Shown: one piece after another, positions 17,368 through 26,179 of the stretch
Position numbering within the stretch: position 1 is the stretch's first letter
Layout of the letters: every line of letters begins with the position of its first letter
NCBI RefSeq assembly: GCF_003418935.1
Contig: NZ_QVMT01000016.1
Span: forward strand, 33,283 to 97,282
Length of the DNA: 64,000 bases
From: Emticicia sp. C21
GTDB taxonomy: Bacteria; Bacteroidota; Bacteroidia; Cytophagales; Spirosomataceae
Direction: 5' to 3'
Made by a program: the position numbers and the translations under genes
The notes under the pieces: generated by a model
The model's database searches: none
What the model was told of the DNA's origin: nothing
The model's input: the letters and a program-made list of their open reading frames with translations, nothing else

Positions 17368-18870
17368 ATGTCCGAACGTCTTACCCGTCAAGAAATCTAC
17401 GACCGCATACGCGCGACTTCCAGAGATGAATTTATTCTTTCAGAAATGATAAAATTGGGCTTCTGGCAATCTGATGAAGATCAGCCAAAAGTTACTGAAC
17501 AACTGATTAGACGAGAAGGTGAGCTTCATCGTGAACTGAATGAACTGACTCAAAAACAAAGGAGGTACGATAACCAACAGGCTATGCTAGCTGACATGCG
17601 CAAAGCGCGAATGGAAGCGGCTAAAAAAAGACGTATAGAGACTAAAGAGAAAAACGAGCAAAAGCGTAAAGACAAGGCAGAGCAATGGAAGAAAACGCAA
17701 CAAAGTACTATTGTTTACTTAGGAGAAGCGGTTTCCGGCAATCTGAACGATACATTAGCAGATACAGCAAAACTAACGCAATTTGGCTTGCCTCATTTTG
17801 AAGATGCTTTAGGTCTGGCTAATGCCATGAATATGAGCCTAGGGAAACTTCGTTTTCTGGCATATAACCGGAAAGTTTCTACCACTACACATTATAAAAG
17901 ATTCTATCTGGCAAAAAAGAGCGGTGGTAAAAGATTGATTTCAGCGCCAATGCCAAAGCTAAAAGAGGCGCAATACTGGATATTAGAAAATATCCTTTAT
18001 AAACTCAAAAGTACCGATTCAGCGCATGGTTTTGTTCCACAACGATCTATTCTTACCAATGCCAGGAATCATATCGGACAGGATGTAGTCATAAATGTCG
18101 ATTTAAAAGATTTCTTCCCTTCTATCGATTATAAACGAATTAAAGGCCTATTTGCTAAACTGGGATATTCCCAACAAATTGCTTCAGTTCTGGCTCTTAT
18201 CTGCTCAGAACCTGATGTAGATATAGTTGACATCGACCGTAAAACTTATTATGTTGCCAGCACCGAGCGAAAACTTCCGCAAGGAGCACCTACCAGCCCG
18301 GCCATAACCAATCTTATCTGCTATAAATTAGACCATCGCTTTGAAGGCATTGCTCAGAAATTCAATTTCAGGTATTCACGTTATGCCGATGACATTACTT
18401 TCTCGGCCAAAGGAGAAGGTGCGAAATTGGCAGGTCAGGTACTATGGGCTGTTAGACAAGTGATTGAAGATGAGGGCTTTCAGATTCATCCAGATAAATT
18501 AGCTGTGATGCGTAAAGGTTCACAACATGCAGTAACAGGAATAGTTGTCAATGAAAAGCCGGGAATTGACCGTAAAGAACTGCATCGGTTCAGAGCCTTA
18601 TTACATCAAATTGAATTAACAGGCACTGAAGGAAAATCATGGAGAAATGGAGTAAATTTAGAAAACTCTATGCGCGGATATGCCAACTTTGTAACGATGG
18701 TTAAACCCGAACAAGGGAATAAATTCAAGGCACAACTAGATAGGATTTTTGGTATTCGTACTAAATCTCAATCGCTGCCAGTAGTCGAAACTTCAATTAT
18801 TCCTCCAGCAATACAGGCTACTCCACCCAAACCTGAAAATAACGAAAAGCCCTGGTGGGAAATCATTTAA
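17368..18870 (+). CDS. Retron-type reverse transcriptase
   Basis: Primes on and copies the adjacent msr-msd RNA into msDNA. Retron hallmarks are present: NARNH (NAxxH, region X) at 231-235, DLKDFF at 245-250, QGAPTSP at 305-311, catalytic YADD at 339-342 and VTG at 389-391, the recognition-region motif. At 500 residues it is longer than the typical retron RT of about 300-400. Roughly 130 extra N-terminal residues include a highly charged, probably coiled-coil stretch (about 55-110), and there is a Pro-rich tail. The start is 14 bases after the a2 repeat, as usual for retrons. All catalytic aspartates are intact. Confidence 0.95.
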   Translation: MSERLTRQEIYDRIRATSRDEFILSEMIKLGFWQSDEDQPKVTEQLIRREGELHRELNELTQKQRRYDNQQAMLADMRKARMEAAKKRRIETKEKNEQKRKDKAEQWKKTQQSTIVYLGEAVSGNLNDTLADTAKLTQFGLPHFEDALGLANAMNMSLGKLRFLAYNRKVSTTTHYKRFYLAKKSGGKRLISAPMPKLKEAQYWILENILYKLKSTDSAHGFVPQRSILTNARNHIGQDVVINVDLKDFFPSIDYKRIKGLFAKLGYSQQIASVLALICSEPDVDIVDIDRKTYYVASTERKLPQGAPTSPAITNLICYKLDHRFEGIAQKFNFRYSRYADDITFSAKGEGAKLAGQVLWAVRQVIEDEGFQIHPDKLAVMRKGSQHAVTGIVVNEKPGIDRKELHRFRALLHQIELTGTEGKSWRNGVNLENSMRGYANFVTMVKPEQGNKFKAQLDRIFGIRTKSQSLPVVETSIIPPAIQATPPKPENNEKPWWEII

Positions 18871-18940
18871 AGGTTATTTTTTGAAATGTCGCGTTTTTTT
18901 AGAGATATTTGTTAAGATTATCTTTAATCATCGCTATTGT

Positions 18941-19489
18941 GTGAAAAATACCTACCTTAAAATCATCTTCTTGCTAGTATCTAGCATGAACCTGTATGCA
19001 CAGGACAAGACCTCCTTTGGCCTTTCGGCTATCTATAATTTCCCATTGCAGACAGTCGGTGCAGGTTTCCGAATACAAATGCCTGTTGCCAATCGATTCG
19101 CATTGGTTCCGCAAATTAAGTATATGCCCTCGTTTAATAATATTCATGAGGCTTATGGCGGTATTAACCTGCATTATTTTCTTCTCAATAATACATTTAC
19201 GCTGGGCACCAGAAAATATGTGAATCCTAAACGTCCGGTACTCTATTTAGCGGCCGGTGTAGAATATAATAGATGGATTAATTATGAACAAACCATAAAC
19301 ACCAAAGCCAAGAAGGATAACGTATTGCCTGAAGCCGGGCTTGGCCTATCTGCAGGGGGGAACTTTATAAGAATATTTGCAGAGGGTAAATACAATATTT
19401 TCTGGAAAGAAAGCTACGGAGAGGTCGGAGTGATGTTTTTCCCATTCAATGACCGTTTATTACGTAAAAACAACTGTCCTAAACCCTAA
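18941..19489 (+). CDS. Secreted outer-membrane beta-barrel-like protein, GTG start
   Basis: From the GTG the product begins with a good signal peptide (MKNTYLKIIFLLVSSMNLYAQ) and has about 182 residues. Alternating hydrophobic strands (FGLSAIYNFPLQTVGAGFRI, LYLAAGVEYNRW, FAEGKYNIFW, VGVMFFPF) suggest a small barrel. The frame is also open upstream to TTG codons at 18911 and 18881, but these would bury the signal peptide. No ATG fits. It follows the RT at once on the same strand but has envelope character, so membership in the retron system is doubtful. Probably paired with the following lipoprotein gene (12-base gap). Confidence 0.65.
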   Translation: MKNTYLKIIFLLVSSMNLYAQDKTSFGLSAIYNFPLQTVGAGFRIQMPVANRFALVPQIKYMPSFNNIHEAYGGINLHYFLLNNTFTLGTRKYVNPKRPVLYLAAGVEYNRWINYEQTINTKAKKDNVLPEAGLGLSAGGNFIRIFAEGKYNIFWKESYGEVGVMFFPFNDRLLRKNNCPKP

Positions 19490-19501
19490 TAACCTTTGTT
19501 T

Positions 19502-20449
19502 ATGAAAAAGATTAATCTTCTTATACTCGCTGTCGTTTTGCTTGCCATTGCCTGCTCTAAAGACAGAACAATCTTACTTGGTGAAGAAACAACGCCGAAA
19601 CCAGTAGAACAAAAAGATAAGTTTGTAGCTGTTAACAGCACCACTTTTGATAATTTAGGTACACAACCTGAAAAGAAAACTATTAAAAGTGATAACGATT
19701 TACCTTTTGTTGGAAAACAGGGTACCAGCGTATGGCTTTATACAAGAGACTTAAAACTACCTAATGGTGGTGCAGTCACTTATCCATTTGATATTGAGGT
19801 GTTGGAATTATTTACGCCTAAAGATATGATTCTGCATCAAATGCCAACAGTTTCCCGTGGTCGATTATTAACTACAGCAGGAGAAGTTTTAATTAAAGCT
19901 TATAAAGATGGTAAGGAATTATCTATTAATCGACTTAATAGTACTACAATAAATGTTCCTGCCAAAAGTGGTAGAATAGATGGATTTATGGAATTATTTT
20001 ACGGAGAAGAGGCTAAATCCGGAGTAGTAGATTGGGTTCCGGCGGATACATCAAGAAACGGCACAGAAAATGGAGGTGGAACTATTTTTGGCGAAAAGGA
20101 TATGTATACGATTTTCCCTAGCCGCATTGGTTGGATTAATTGTGATAAATTTTATGCTTTTACAGAGGCTAAAACGGCTATTACATTTACTTCAGAGAGC
20201 CCGGCAATTGAAAAAATATTGATCTTCCTCTATTTCCCTGATCTGCAATCAGTCATGCAGGTCTATGGTGGTGTATCAGGGCAGGTACCAGTAGGTAGAA
20301 ATGTAAAAATCGTTGCCTATGCAGTAACCGAAGAAGAGCAGTATTATTCATTTTTCCTGGAAGCTGCAGTACAAGATAAGCAGAAGGTTGAAATAAAACT
20401 TAACCCTACTACCAAAGAGGCATTGATAAAGTATCTGGACACATTGTAA
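19502..20449 (+). CDS. Lipoprotein of unknown function
   Basis: About 315 residues. The signal peptide MKKINLLILAVVLLAIAC ends in a good lipobox (AIAC), and a linker (TTPKPVEQKD) follows. The mature part is beta-rich (TSVWLYTRDLKLPNGG, YPFDIEVLELFTPKDMI, IFPSRIGWINCDKFYAF), as in predicted surface lipoproteins of Bacteroidota. I do not recognise the family. A TTG two codons upstream is in frame but unneeded. Probably co-transcribed with the preceding barrel-like gene. Confidence 0.7.
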   Translation: MKKINLLILAVVLLAIACSKDRTILLGEETTPKPVEQKDKFVAVNSTTFDNLGTQPEKKTIKSDNDLPFVGKQGTSVWLYTRDLKLPNGGAVTYPFDIEVLELFTPKDMILHQMPTVSRGRLLTTAGEVLIKAYKDGKELSINRLNSTTINVPAKSGRIDGFMELFYGEEAKSGVVDWVPADTSRNGTENGGGTIFGEKDMYTIFPSRIGWINCDKFYAFTEAKTAITFTSESPAIEKILIFLYFPDLQSVMQVYGGVSGQVPVGRNVKIVAYAVTEEEQYYSFFLEAAVQDKQKVEIKLNPTTKEALIKYLDTL

Positions 20450-20559
20450 ACAAATAATTTTGAACAATCGCTATCAGTTTCACTCTGTTACCAAAATAGA
20501 GGCAAAATCCGCTTAATTTATCTCTTCTGATTTTTTTTGAAAAATATTTCAAAAAACGC

Positions 20560-20592
20560 TTGACTCTTACCTTACGTCATAGACTATGTTTG
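20560..20592 (+). promoter_or_regulatory. MerR-type promoter/operator with 19-bp spacer
   Basis: TTGACT (20560-20565) and TATGTTTG (20585-20592) are separated by 19 bases, the elongated spacing typical of promoters remodelled by MerR-family activators. The spacer carries an imperfect dyad around ACCTTACGTCATAG. It lies 25 bases before the merR-like gene, suggesting autoregulation. The -10 also fits TAnnTTTG. Confidence 0.6.
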
Positions 20593-20617
20593 CATGGTCA
20601 ATCAATAAAGACAGCAA

Positions 20618-21391
20618 ATGAATGCTTATTCTGTGCAAAAAATGGCGAAACTGGCAGGTGTGAGTGTACGTACCTTACATCTCTATGACCAGATGGGCCT
20701 GCTGAAACCATCTATCCGTACCGAGGCCAGGTATCGATTATATGTCGAAAAGGAATTATTAAGATTACAGCAGATTCTCTTTTATAAGGAACTGGATTTC
20801 CCACTGAAAGAAATTCAGGTTATTCTTGATAATCCGGGCTTTGACTTAGTTGAAGCGCTGCTAAGTCATAAGGAATCTTTGCAGGCCAAACAATACAGAA
20901 TAAGCATGCTTTTAGAAACGATTGACAAAACAGTTAATCATTTAAAAACAGGAACGATTATGTTAAAACCAGAAGAATTATATGAAGGTCTGGCTAAGGA
21001 AACAGCCGAGGCCTACAGAACAGAGGCTTCAAAGAAATATGGCAACGAGGTTGTAGCGCATTCTGAAAAAGCTTTGGGCAAATTGACCAAAGAACAATTT
21101 GAGTCTCTAAAAGCAGAATTAAAAGAAAATGCCACTGCTTTATTTGCTTTGAAAAATGAAAACCCAATAAGTGAGCAAACACAGAATTTGATTGCTAAGC
21201 ATTACGAAATTATCAGGATTTTCTGGGGTACATCAGGTTTAAGTGATAAGCAAGCAGAGGCTTATAAAGGTTTAGGACAACTATATGTAGACGATGAACG
21301 GTTTACCTTCATTGATGGCCAGCCGCAACCGGAATATGCCTTATTCCTGAGCAAAGCAATGGCTTATTTTGCAGATAATCATCTGAAATAG
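20618..21391 (+). CDS. MerR-family regulator with TipAS-type ligand domain
   Basis: A 257-residue transcription activator. The N-terminal winged helix-turn-helix reads YSVQKMAKLAGVSVRTLHLY (4-23), then DQMGLLKPS and ARYRLY. A dimerisation helix (about 80-112) precedes a TipAS antibiotic-recognition-like domain (about 120-257) with NPISEQTQNLIAKHY and YVDDERFTFID. Such regulators sense small hydrophobic or thiopeptide-like compounds. It is preceded by a promoter with MerR-type spacing and ends in a hairpin, so it is probably expressed alone and may control the following small genes. Confidence 0.92.
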   Translation: MNAYSVQKMAKLAGVSVRTLHLYDQMGLLKPSIRTEARYRLYVEKELLRLQQILFYKELDFPLKEIQVILDNPGFDLVEALLSHKESLQAKQYRISMLLETIDKTVNHLKTGTIMLKPEELYEGLAKETAEAYRTEASKKYGNEVVAHSEKALGKLTKEQFESLKAELKENATALFALKNENPISEQTQNLIAKHYEIIRIFWGTSGLSDKQAEAYKGLGQLYVDDERFTFIDGQPQPEYALFLSKAMAYFADNHLK

Positions 21392-21411
21392 TCTTTATCT
21401 AAAGGAGAATA

Positions 21412-21433
21412 CTTTTTTGCAGGCATTCTCCTT
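21412..21433 (+). terminator. Hairpin after the MerR/TipAS gene
   Basis: AAGGAGAAT (21412-21420) pairs with ATTCTCCTT (21425-21433) only if the loop is four bases, followed by ACTATTT. The stem is good; the tail is weakly T-rich. Confidence 0.5.
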
Positions 21434-21585
21434 ACTATTTAAAATCTTTTCATTTTAAGGCTATTTCAGTCTCCTTTTCCCCAAAAATACTTTCATTTTA
21501 AGTGTCTTAAATAGCGCCAGATAACTTGTCGTAAATAGCCCTTTTATTGGCGTGTTTACCCTCCGTCTATCTCGTTTCTTCGCCG

Positions 21586-21593
21586 TAAATTTG
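21586..21593 (+). promoter_or_regulatory. -7 promoter element (TAAATTTG) for the VOC gene
   Basis: An exact TAnnTTTG match 73 bases before the ATG at 21666. It supports that start over an in-frame GTG at 21552, which lies upstream of the promoter. Confidence 0.5.
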
Positions 21594-21665
21594 TATTGTA
21601 ATCAACGAGCAGAATTGAACTCAATGATTATATTTTTTTTTAAACATACACAAACAATCAACACA

Positions 21666-22085
21666 ATGGCAACGAAAATTTTTGTAAACCTACCAGTAAA
21701 AGACCTTCAAAAATCAATTGAGTTTTTCACAAAACTGGGATATTCTTTCAATCCACAATTTACTGATGAGAATGCAACCTGCATGATTATCGAAGAAGGC
21801 AGCATTTATGCTATGCTTTTAATTGAGCCGTTTTTTAAGACATTTATTGATAAAGACATTGCTGATACAAGTAAAGTTACTGAATCAATTATAGCGCTCG
21901 AAATGCCAGATAGAGAAGGAGTTGATAAAATCGTACAAAAAGCCATTGAGGCAGGTGCAACTAAATACAGAGACCTATCAGATATGGGTTGGATGTATCA
22001 GGATAGCTTTGCCGATTTGGATGGACATAAATGGGAAGTATTCTGGATGGATCCTAATGGTTATCCGCAAGAAACACAGCAATAA
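21666..22085 (+). CDS. VOC-family (glyoxalase/bleomycin-resistance-like) protein
   Basis: A 139-residue cytoplasmic protein. FVNLPVKDLQKSIEFFTKLG (about 5-24) is the classic first beta-alpha unit. A second half with GWMYQDSFADLDGHKWEVFW (near 109-128) ends in the usual DPDGH-like loop and a Glu metal-ligand position. Members are lyases, dioxygenases or binding proteins, and the substrate cannot be inferred. It is followed by a DoxX-like gene, and the set sits behind a drug-sensing type of regulator. Confidence 0.85.
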   Translation: MATKIFVNLPVKDLQKSIEFFTKLGYSFNPQFTDENATCMIIEEGSIYAMLLIEPFFKTFIDKDIADTSKVTESIIALEMPDREGVDKIVQKAIEAGATKYRDLSDMGWMYQDSFADLDGHKWEVFWMDPNGYPQETQQ

Positions 22086-22167
22086 TATAATCTTCCACAC
22101 AAGTTAGGATTTAACACACTACTATACAATTTAATAAAATATACTTTATTTTTTAAATACTACAATC

Positions 22168-22560
22168 ATGAAAAAGAACAATATCATTTTTTGGGTAGCC
22201 ACTACCATTATTTTTATCTGGGAAGGTGTAATGCCAGCTTTGACATCTCAAAGTGAAATGGCAAAAGAGGGTATCAGTCACCTCGGCTATCCTGCCTATT
22301 TCGGAATAATGCTTGCAGTTTATAAAGTATTAGGTGCAGTAGCTATAATGGTACCGATGGTACCCGCCAGAATTAAGGAATGGGCTTATGCAGGGCTCAG
22401 CTTCTCTATGCTTTCAGCTTTTATCAGTCATTGGGCTGTTGATGGCTTTAATGCACAAACTCCCTTTCCACTTTTTATTCTGGCAATTCTGATGGTTTCT
22501 TATATTTATTACAATAAACTTAAAGAACCTGTGAAACATGGAAAAGTATCATTTGCCTGA
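22168..22560 (+). CDS. DoxX-like small integral membrane protein
   Basis: 130 residues with four hydrophobic helices: IIFWVATTIIFIWEG (about 5-20), YPAYFGIMLAVYKVLGAVA (41-60), WAYAGLSFSMLSAFISHWA (75-93) and PLFILAILMVSYIYY (100-115). The family is associated with envelope redox or export functions in Bacteroidota, but the role is undefined. The 3' end overlaps the next gene by 23 bases, implying translational coupling. Confidence 0.8.
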   Translation: MKKNNIIFWVATTIIFIWEGVMPALTSQSEMAKEGISHLGYPAYFGIMLAVYKVLGAVAIMVPMVPARIKEWAYAGLSFSMLSAFISHWAVDGFNAQTPFPLFILAILMVSYIYYNKLKEPVKHGKVSFA

Positions 22561-22951
22561 GGATATAAGAGCGATGTATATAACCGCCAGTTCATTTCCT
22601 GATGGAGTGCTGGCGGCACATCAAAAGTTGCACAGCCTTGTGCCCTTGTCAGAATCACCACATAGGAAATATTTTGGTATCTCATTTCCGATTGACGGTA
22701 CAATTATCTATAAAGCTGGCGCAGAAGAATTGACTGCTGGTGAAGCAGACAAATTAGGTTTGGAGATTTACCTAATCAAGAAAGGTGAGTATACCAGCGT
22801 CGATATTCATAACTATATGCAAAATTTATCAGCTATCAGCGAAACTTTTAATGAGCTCTTAGAAAACCCTCGTATAGACCCAAACGGTGCCTGCATAGAA
22901 TGGTATATTAGCGATAAGGATGTTAAATGCATGGTCCGCCTGGCCGATTAA
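22538..22951 (+). CDS. Small protein with possible GyrI-like effector-binding fold
   Basis: A 137-residue soluble protein without an HTH. Features such as YITASSFPDGVLAAHQKLHS, HRKYFGISFP, IIYKAGAEEL, LIKKGEY and a C-terminal GACIEWYISDKDVKCMVRL resemble stand-alone effector-binding (AraC/GyrI-like) proteins, but I cannot assign a family firmly. It overlaps the DoxX-like gene by 23 bases and ends at a bidirectional terminator shared with alaS. Confidence 0.6.
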   Translation: MEKYHLPEDIRAMYITASSFPDGVLAAHQKLHSLVPLSESPHRKYFGISFPIDGTIIYKAGAEELTAGEADKLGLEIYLIKKGEYTSVDIHNYMQNLSAISETFNELLENPRIDPNGACIEWYISDKDVKCMVRLAD

Positions 22952-23000
22952 AATGGAAATATAATTCAATACCATACACCCATACAAAATAATGAAATAA

Positions 23001-23026
23001 AAAAGGCGAACAGATGTTCGCCTTTT
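23001..23026. terminator. Bidirectional intrinsic terminator between 22951 and alaS
   Basis: AAAAGGCGAA (23001-23010) pairs with TTCGCCTTTT (23017-23026), with A-runs before and T-rich sequence after. Confidence 0.8.
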
Positions 23027-23043
23027 CGTTTTAATAAAACTCC

Positions 23044-25689
23044 TTATACTAAACTTTTTCCCTTTTCAATTGCTTTATCCAAGCCGCTTACATCACTTCC
23101 TCCGGCTGTTGCGAAGTAAGGTTGTCCCCCACCACCACCTTTCATTTCTTTGGCTAGTTCTTTTACGATATTACCAGCGTGTAAGTTTTTCTCTTTCATT
23201 ACACCCTCATCAATAATAACTGCAATTTGTGGTTTTCCACCAATTTCAGCACCCAACACGCCATAGAAATTGCTAACCTGATTTCTTAATTCAAAAGCCA
23301 ATTGCTTTAAAGCATCAGCCGAAGGTACGCTAACTTTGGCAGTCAGTACATTTGCACCATTGATGGTTTGAACTTTTTCTATCAATTGTTTTTTCAAATC
23401 CTGCAATTTCTCGTTTTCCAATACCTCTACTTTTTTCTGCAAAGCAGCTTTGTCTGCAATCAAAGTTTCGACGGCTTTCAATAAATCAGCAGGATTTTTC
23501 AGTAAGGATGCTATTTCATCTTTCACTCTCAAATCTTCTTTGATTTTCTCAATGGCTTTTTCACCAGTCAAGGCTTCTACCCTACGCACGCCGGCAGCTA
23601 CTGACCCCTCTGAAACAAATTTGAAGATACCGATTTGGCCTGTTGAAGGAACGTGTGTACCACCACAAAGTTCTACTGAGAATTGTGGGTCAAAAATAAC
23701 CACACGTACAAAATCGCCATATTTTTCACCAAAAGTAGCCGTTGCACCTAATGCAATAGCCTCATTAATTGGCATATTCACTTTGGTTTCTAAAGCTATG
23801 TTCTGACGAATTTTCGCATTCACAATATCTTCAATCTTAGCAAGCTCCTCATCTGTTACTTTAGCAAAGTGAGAGAAGTCAAAACGTGTTACGTTATCAT
23901 CCTGATATGAACCTTTTTGTACGATGTGACTACCCAACACCTCACGCATAGCCGCCAACATCAAGTGTGTTGCTGTATGGTTAGCCATAATTTTACTATG
24001 GCGAGCCTCGTCTACATGGGCCACTACTGTTGTGGCATTATTCAGTATTTCTTCTAAATTTTTATCTCTGGAGATATGGATAAACAAATCATTTTCTTTT
24101 TTTGTGTCAGCAATTTTTATCGCATGATTACCAATCACGATTGTTCCGGTATCTCCTACCTGCCCCCCCATTTCAGCATAGAATGGAGTTCTATCCAATA
24201 CAATATGGTATTCCTCCCCTCCCTTGGTTTTTACCTTGCGATATTTCACGATTTGCGCTTCTGCAGATAATTGGTCATATCCTACAAATTCGAATTCATC
24301 GCCTTCATTCAAATCCACCCAGTCAGTAGCTTCTTTGGCAGAATCTTTACGCGAACGATCTTTTTGAACTTGAAGTGCTGACTGAAATCCTGTTTCATCA
24401 ATTTTATATCCCTTCTCACGAGCAATCAAGGCAGTTAAATCAGAAGGGAAACCATAAGTATCACTTAACTCAAATACCTGTTCTCCTACGATGGTATCCC
24501 CGTTTGTACTACTAATAATGGCATCCAAGCGTTTTAAACCTGTTTCTAAAGTGCGCAGGAACGTTTTTTCTTCCTCTTCAATTACCCTGCCTACAAAATC
24601 CTGTTGTGATTTTAATTCCGGGAAAACATCAGCAAACTGGTCTGCCAATACAGGTACCAGCTTGGTCATGAAAGGTTCTGTAAAGTCCAAATATGAATAA
24701 CCATAACGAACTGCACGACGCAAAATACGACGAACAACGTACCCAGCCTTTGCATTAGATGGTAATTGGCCATCAGCTATGGTAAAGGCTACTGCACGAA
24801 TATGGTCTGCAATCACACGCATGGCTACATCTATATAAGAATTAGATGAAAGGGTGCCATTTTCACCATATTTTTTGCCGGACATTTCTTCGAGTACTGT
24901 AATTGTATTCTGGAAAATATCGGTATCGTAGTTAGATTGTTTGCCTTGAATAGCCATACATAAGCGCTCAAAGCCCATCCCTGTATCAACGTGTTTGGCT
25001 GGCAATAGAACTAACGATTTGTCAGCTTTACGTTCAAACTGCATAAACACGTTATTCCAGATTTCAACAACCTGTGGATGGTCATTATTAACCAATTCCT
25101 TTCCGCCAATTTTATCTACTTCTTCCTGACTACGTAAATCTATATGGATTTCAGAACAGGGGCCACAAGGACCTGTATCTCCCATTTCCCAGAAATTATC
25201 TTTTTTATTTCCTAAAATAATGCGGTTTTCATCACCTATCAGTTCTTTCCAGATGTCATAAGCTTCCTGGTCGAAAGGCACATTATCTTCTTTGCTCCCC
25301 TCGAAAACCGATACGTAAATTCTATCTTTAGGAAGTTTATATACCTCTGTCAACAATTCCCACGACCACGCCAGGGCTTCTTTCTTGAAATAATCACCAA
25401 AAGACCAGTTACCCAACATCTCGAACATCGTATGGTGATAAGTATCAAAACCCACATCTTCCAAATCGTTATGTTTACCACTAACCCGAAGACATTTTTG
25501 AGTATCCGCAATACGCTTGGCGGGAGGTGTGCCATTGCCTAAGAAAAAATCCTTAAACTGTGCCATACCCGAGTTGTTGAACATGAGGGTCGGATCATTT
25601 TTTGCCACCAATGGAGCCGAAGGTACTATCAAGTGCCCTTTACTACGGAAAAAGTCTAAAAAAGCCTTACGAATTTCGTGCGAAGTCAT
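23044..25689 (-). CDS. alaS: Alanyl-tRNA synthetase
   Basis: 881 residues, full length. The class II catalytic core has FFRSKGHLIVPSAPLV (about 13-28), DPTLMFNNSGMAQFKD and FDTYHHTMFEMLGNWSFGDY. The editing domain has zinc ligands in HTATHLMLAAM and CGGTHVPSTG. The C-Ala end carries GAEIGGKPQIAVII and GGGGGQPYFATAGG. Charges tRNA-Ala and clears mischarged Ser/Gly. The minus-strand promoter element at 25849-25856 gives a leader of about 155 bases. Many open frames on the opposite strand are shadows. Confidence 0.98.
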   Translation of the reverse strand: MTSHEIRKAFLDFFRSKGHLIVPSAPLVAKNDPTLMFNNSGMAQFKDFFLGNGTPPAKRIADTQKCLRVSGKHNDLEDVGFDTYHHTMFEMLGNWSFGDYFKKEALAWSWELLTEVYKLPKDRIYVSVFEGSKEDNVPFDQEAYDIWKELIGDENRIILGNKKDNFWEMGDTGPCGPCSEIHIDLRSQEEVDKIGGKELVNNDHPQVVEIWNNVFMQFERKADKSLVLLPAKHVDTGMGFERLCMAIQGKQSNYDTDIFQNTITVLEEMSGKKYGENGTLSSNSYIDVAMRVIADHIRAVAFTIADGQLPSNAKAGYVVRRILRRAVRYGYSYLDFTEPFMTKLVPVLADQFADVFPELKSQQDFVGRVIEEEEKTFLRTLETGLKRLDAIISSTNGDTIVGEQVFELSDTYGFPSDLTALIAREKGYKIDETGFQSALQVQKDRSRKDSAKEATDWVDLNEGDEFEFVGYDQLSAEAQIVKYRKVKTKGGEEYHIVLDRTPFYAEMGGQVGDTGTIVIGNHAIKIADTKKENDLFIHISRDKNLEEILNNATTVVAHVDEARHSKIMANHTATHLMLAAMREVLGSHIVQKGSYQDDNVTRFDFSHFAKVTDEELAKIEDIVNAKIRQNIALETKVNMPINEAIALGATATFGEKYGDFVRVVIFDPQFSVELCGGTHVPSTGQIGIFKFVSEGSVAAGVRRVEALTGEKAIEKIKEDLRVKDEIASLLKNPADLLKAVETLIADKAALQKKVEVLENEKLQDLKKQLIEKVQTINGANVLTAKVSVPSADALKQLAFELRNQVSNFYGVLGAEIGGKPQIAVIIDEGVMKEKNLHAGNIVKELAKEMKGGGGGQPYFATAGGSDVSGLDKAIEKGKSLV

Positions 25690-25848
25690 ATCTATGAAAA
25701 ATTAGTGAATGAACGGTCCGCCGCAGCGGTGAATTAGTGATTGAGTGATTAATATCAGTTTTACAAAAAATCAATAATTCATTTTGAGGGATGATTTGCA
25801 TCTAAAACCTCTTATTCAATAAATATTTTACTTTATTTATTGAGGGTG

Positions 25849-25856
25849 CAAATTTA
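25849..25856 (-). promoter_or_regulatory. -7 promoter element (TAAATTTG) for alaS
   Basis: An exact TAnnTTTG match on the minus strand about 160 bases upstream of the alaS ATG. The leader contains GTGAATGAACG/GTGAATTAGTG-type short repeats but no recognised riboswitch. Confidence 0.45.
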
Positions 25857-25936
25857 GGGCAAATTATAGACTATTTGAAGTGTTCTTTTAATAAAAACAG
25901 CTTAGTAGGATTAAATGAAGGATATTGAGTATATGA

Positions 25937-26179
25937 TTACACGTTAGTATCAAAGACGCGACAGAAATAATCACTGATTTCCTTTATCAGAATGTTTTTC
26001 TGGCGCTTTTCAATGCCGGCCAGTTCTTTGGCTAATTGCTTTTTAAAATCCAGTTGCATTTGTCGGGCTATCTGTATGCGTTGCGCTTGCGGGCTTCCTG
26101 CGCCGTGCATGCTTTCTGTCAGATACCCAACAGCATTTCTGCCTAAAGTCATATTTTCAATCAAACGTAAAATTCTCAT
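25937..26179 (-). pseudogene. C-terminal piece of 4-hydroxybutyryl-CoA dehydratase-like gene, displaced by a frameshift
   Basis: An 80-residue frame beginning MRILRLIENMTLGRNAVGYL and containing TESMHGAGSPQAQRI, the conserved C-terminal helix region of AbfD-like dehydratases. Upstream of its ATG the same frame stays open and encodes NLKGRADVSTEYRMRILRL, which is family-like sequence. The coding region therefore continues from the larger upstream frame and was not born here. It is unlikely to be a separate protein. It overlaps the upstream stop by four bases (ATGA). Confidence 0.75.

Noticed and set aside
17368..18870. RT as part of a diversity-generating retroelement or group II intron
   Set aside because: No template/variable repeat pair, no maturase domain and no intron ends were seen, and the NAxxH and VTG motifs are retron-specific.
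18941..20449. Barrel-like protein and lipoprotein as retron effectors
   Set aside because: Both carry export signals and look like envelope proteins; they follow the RT but have no known link to retrons.
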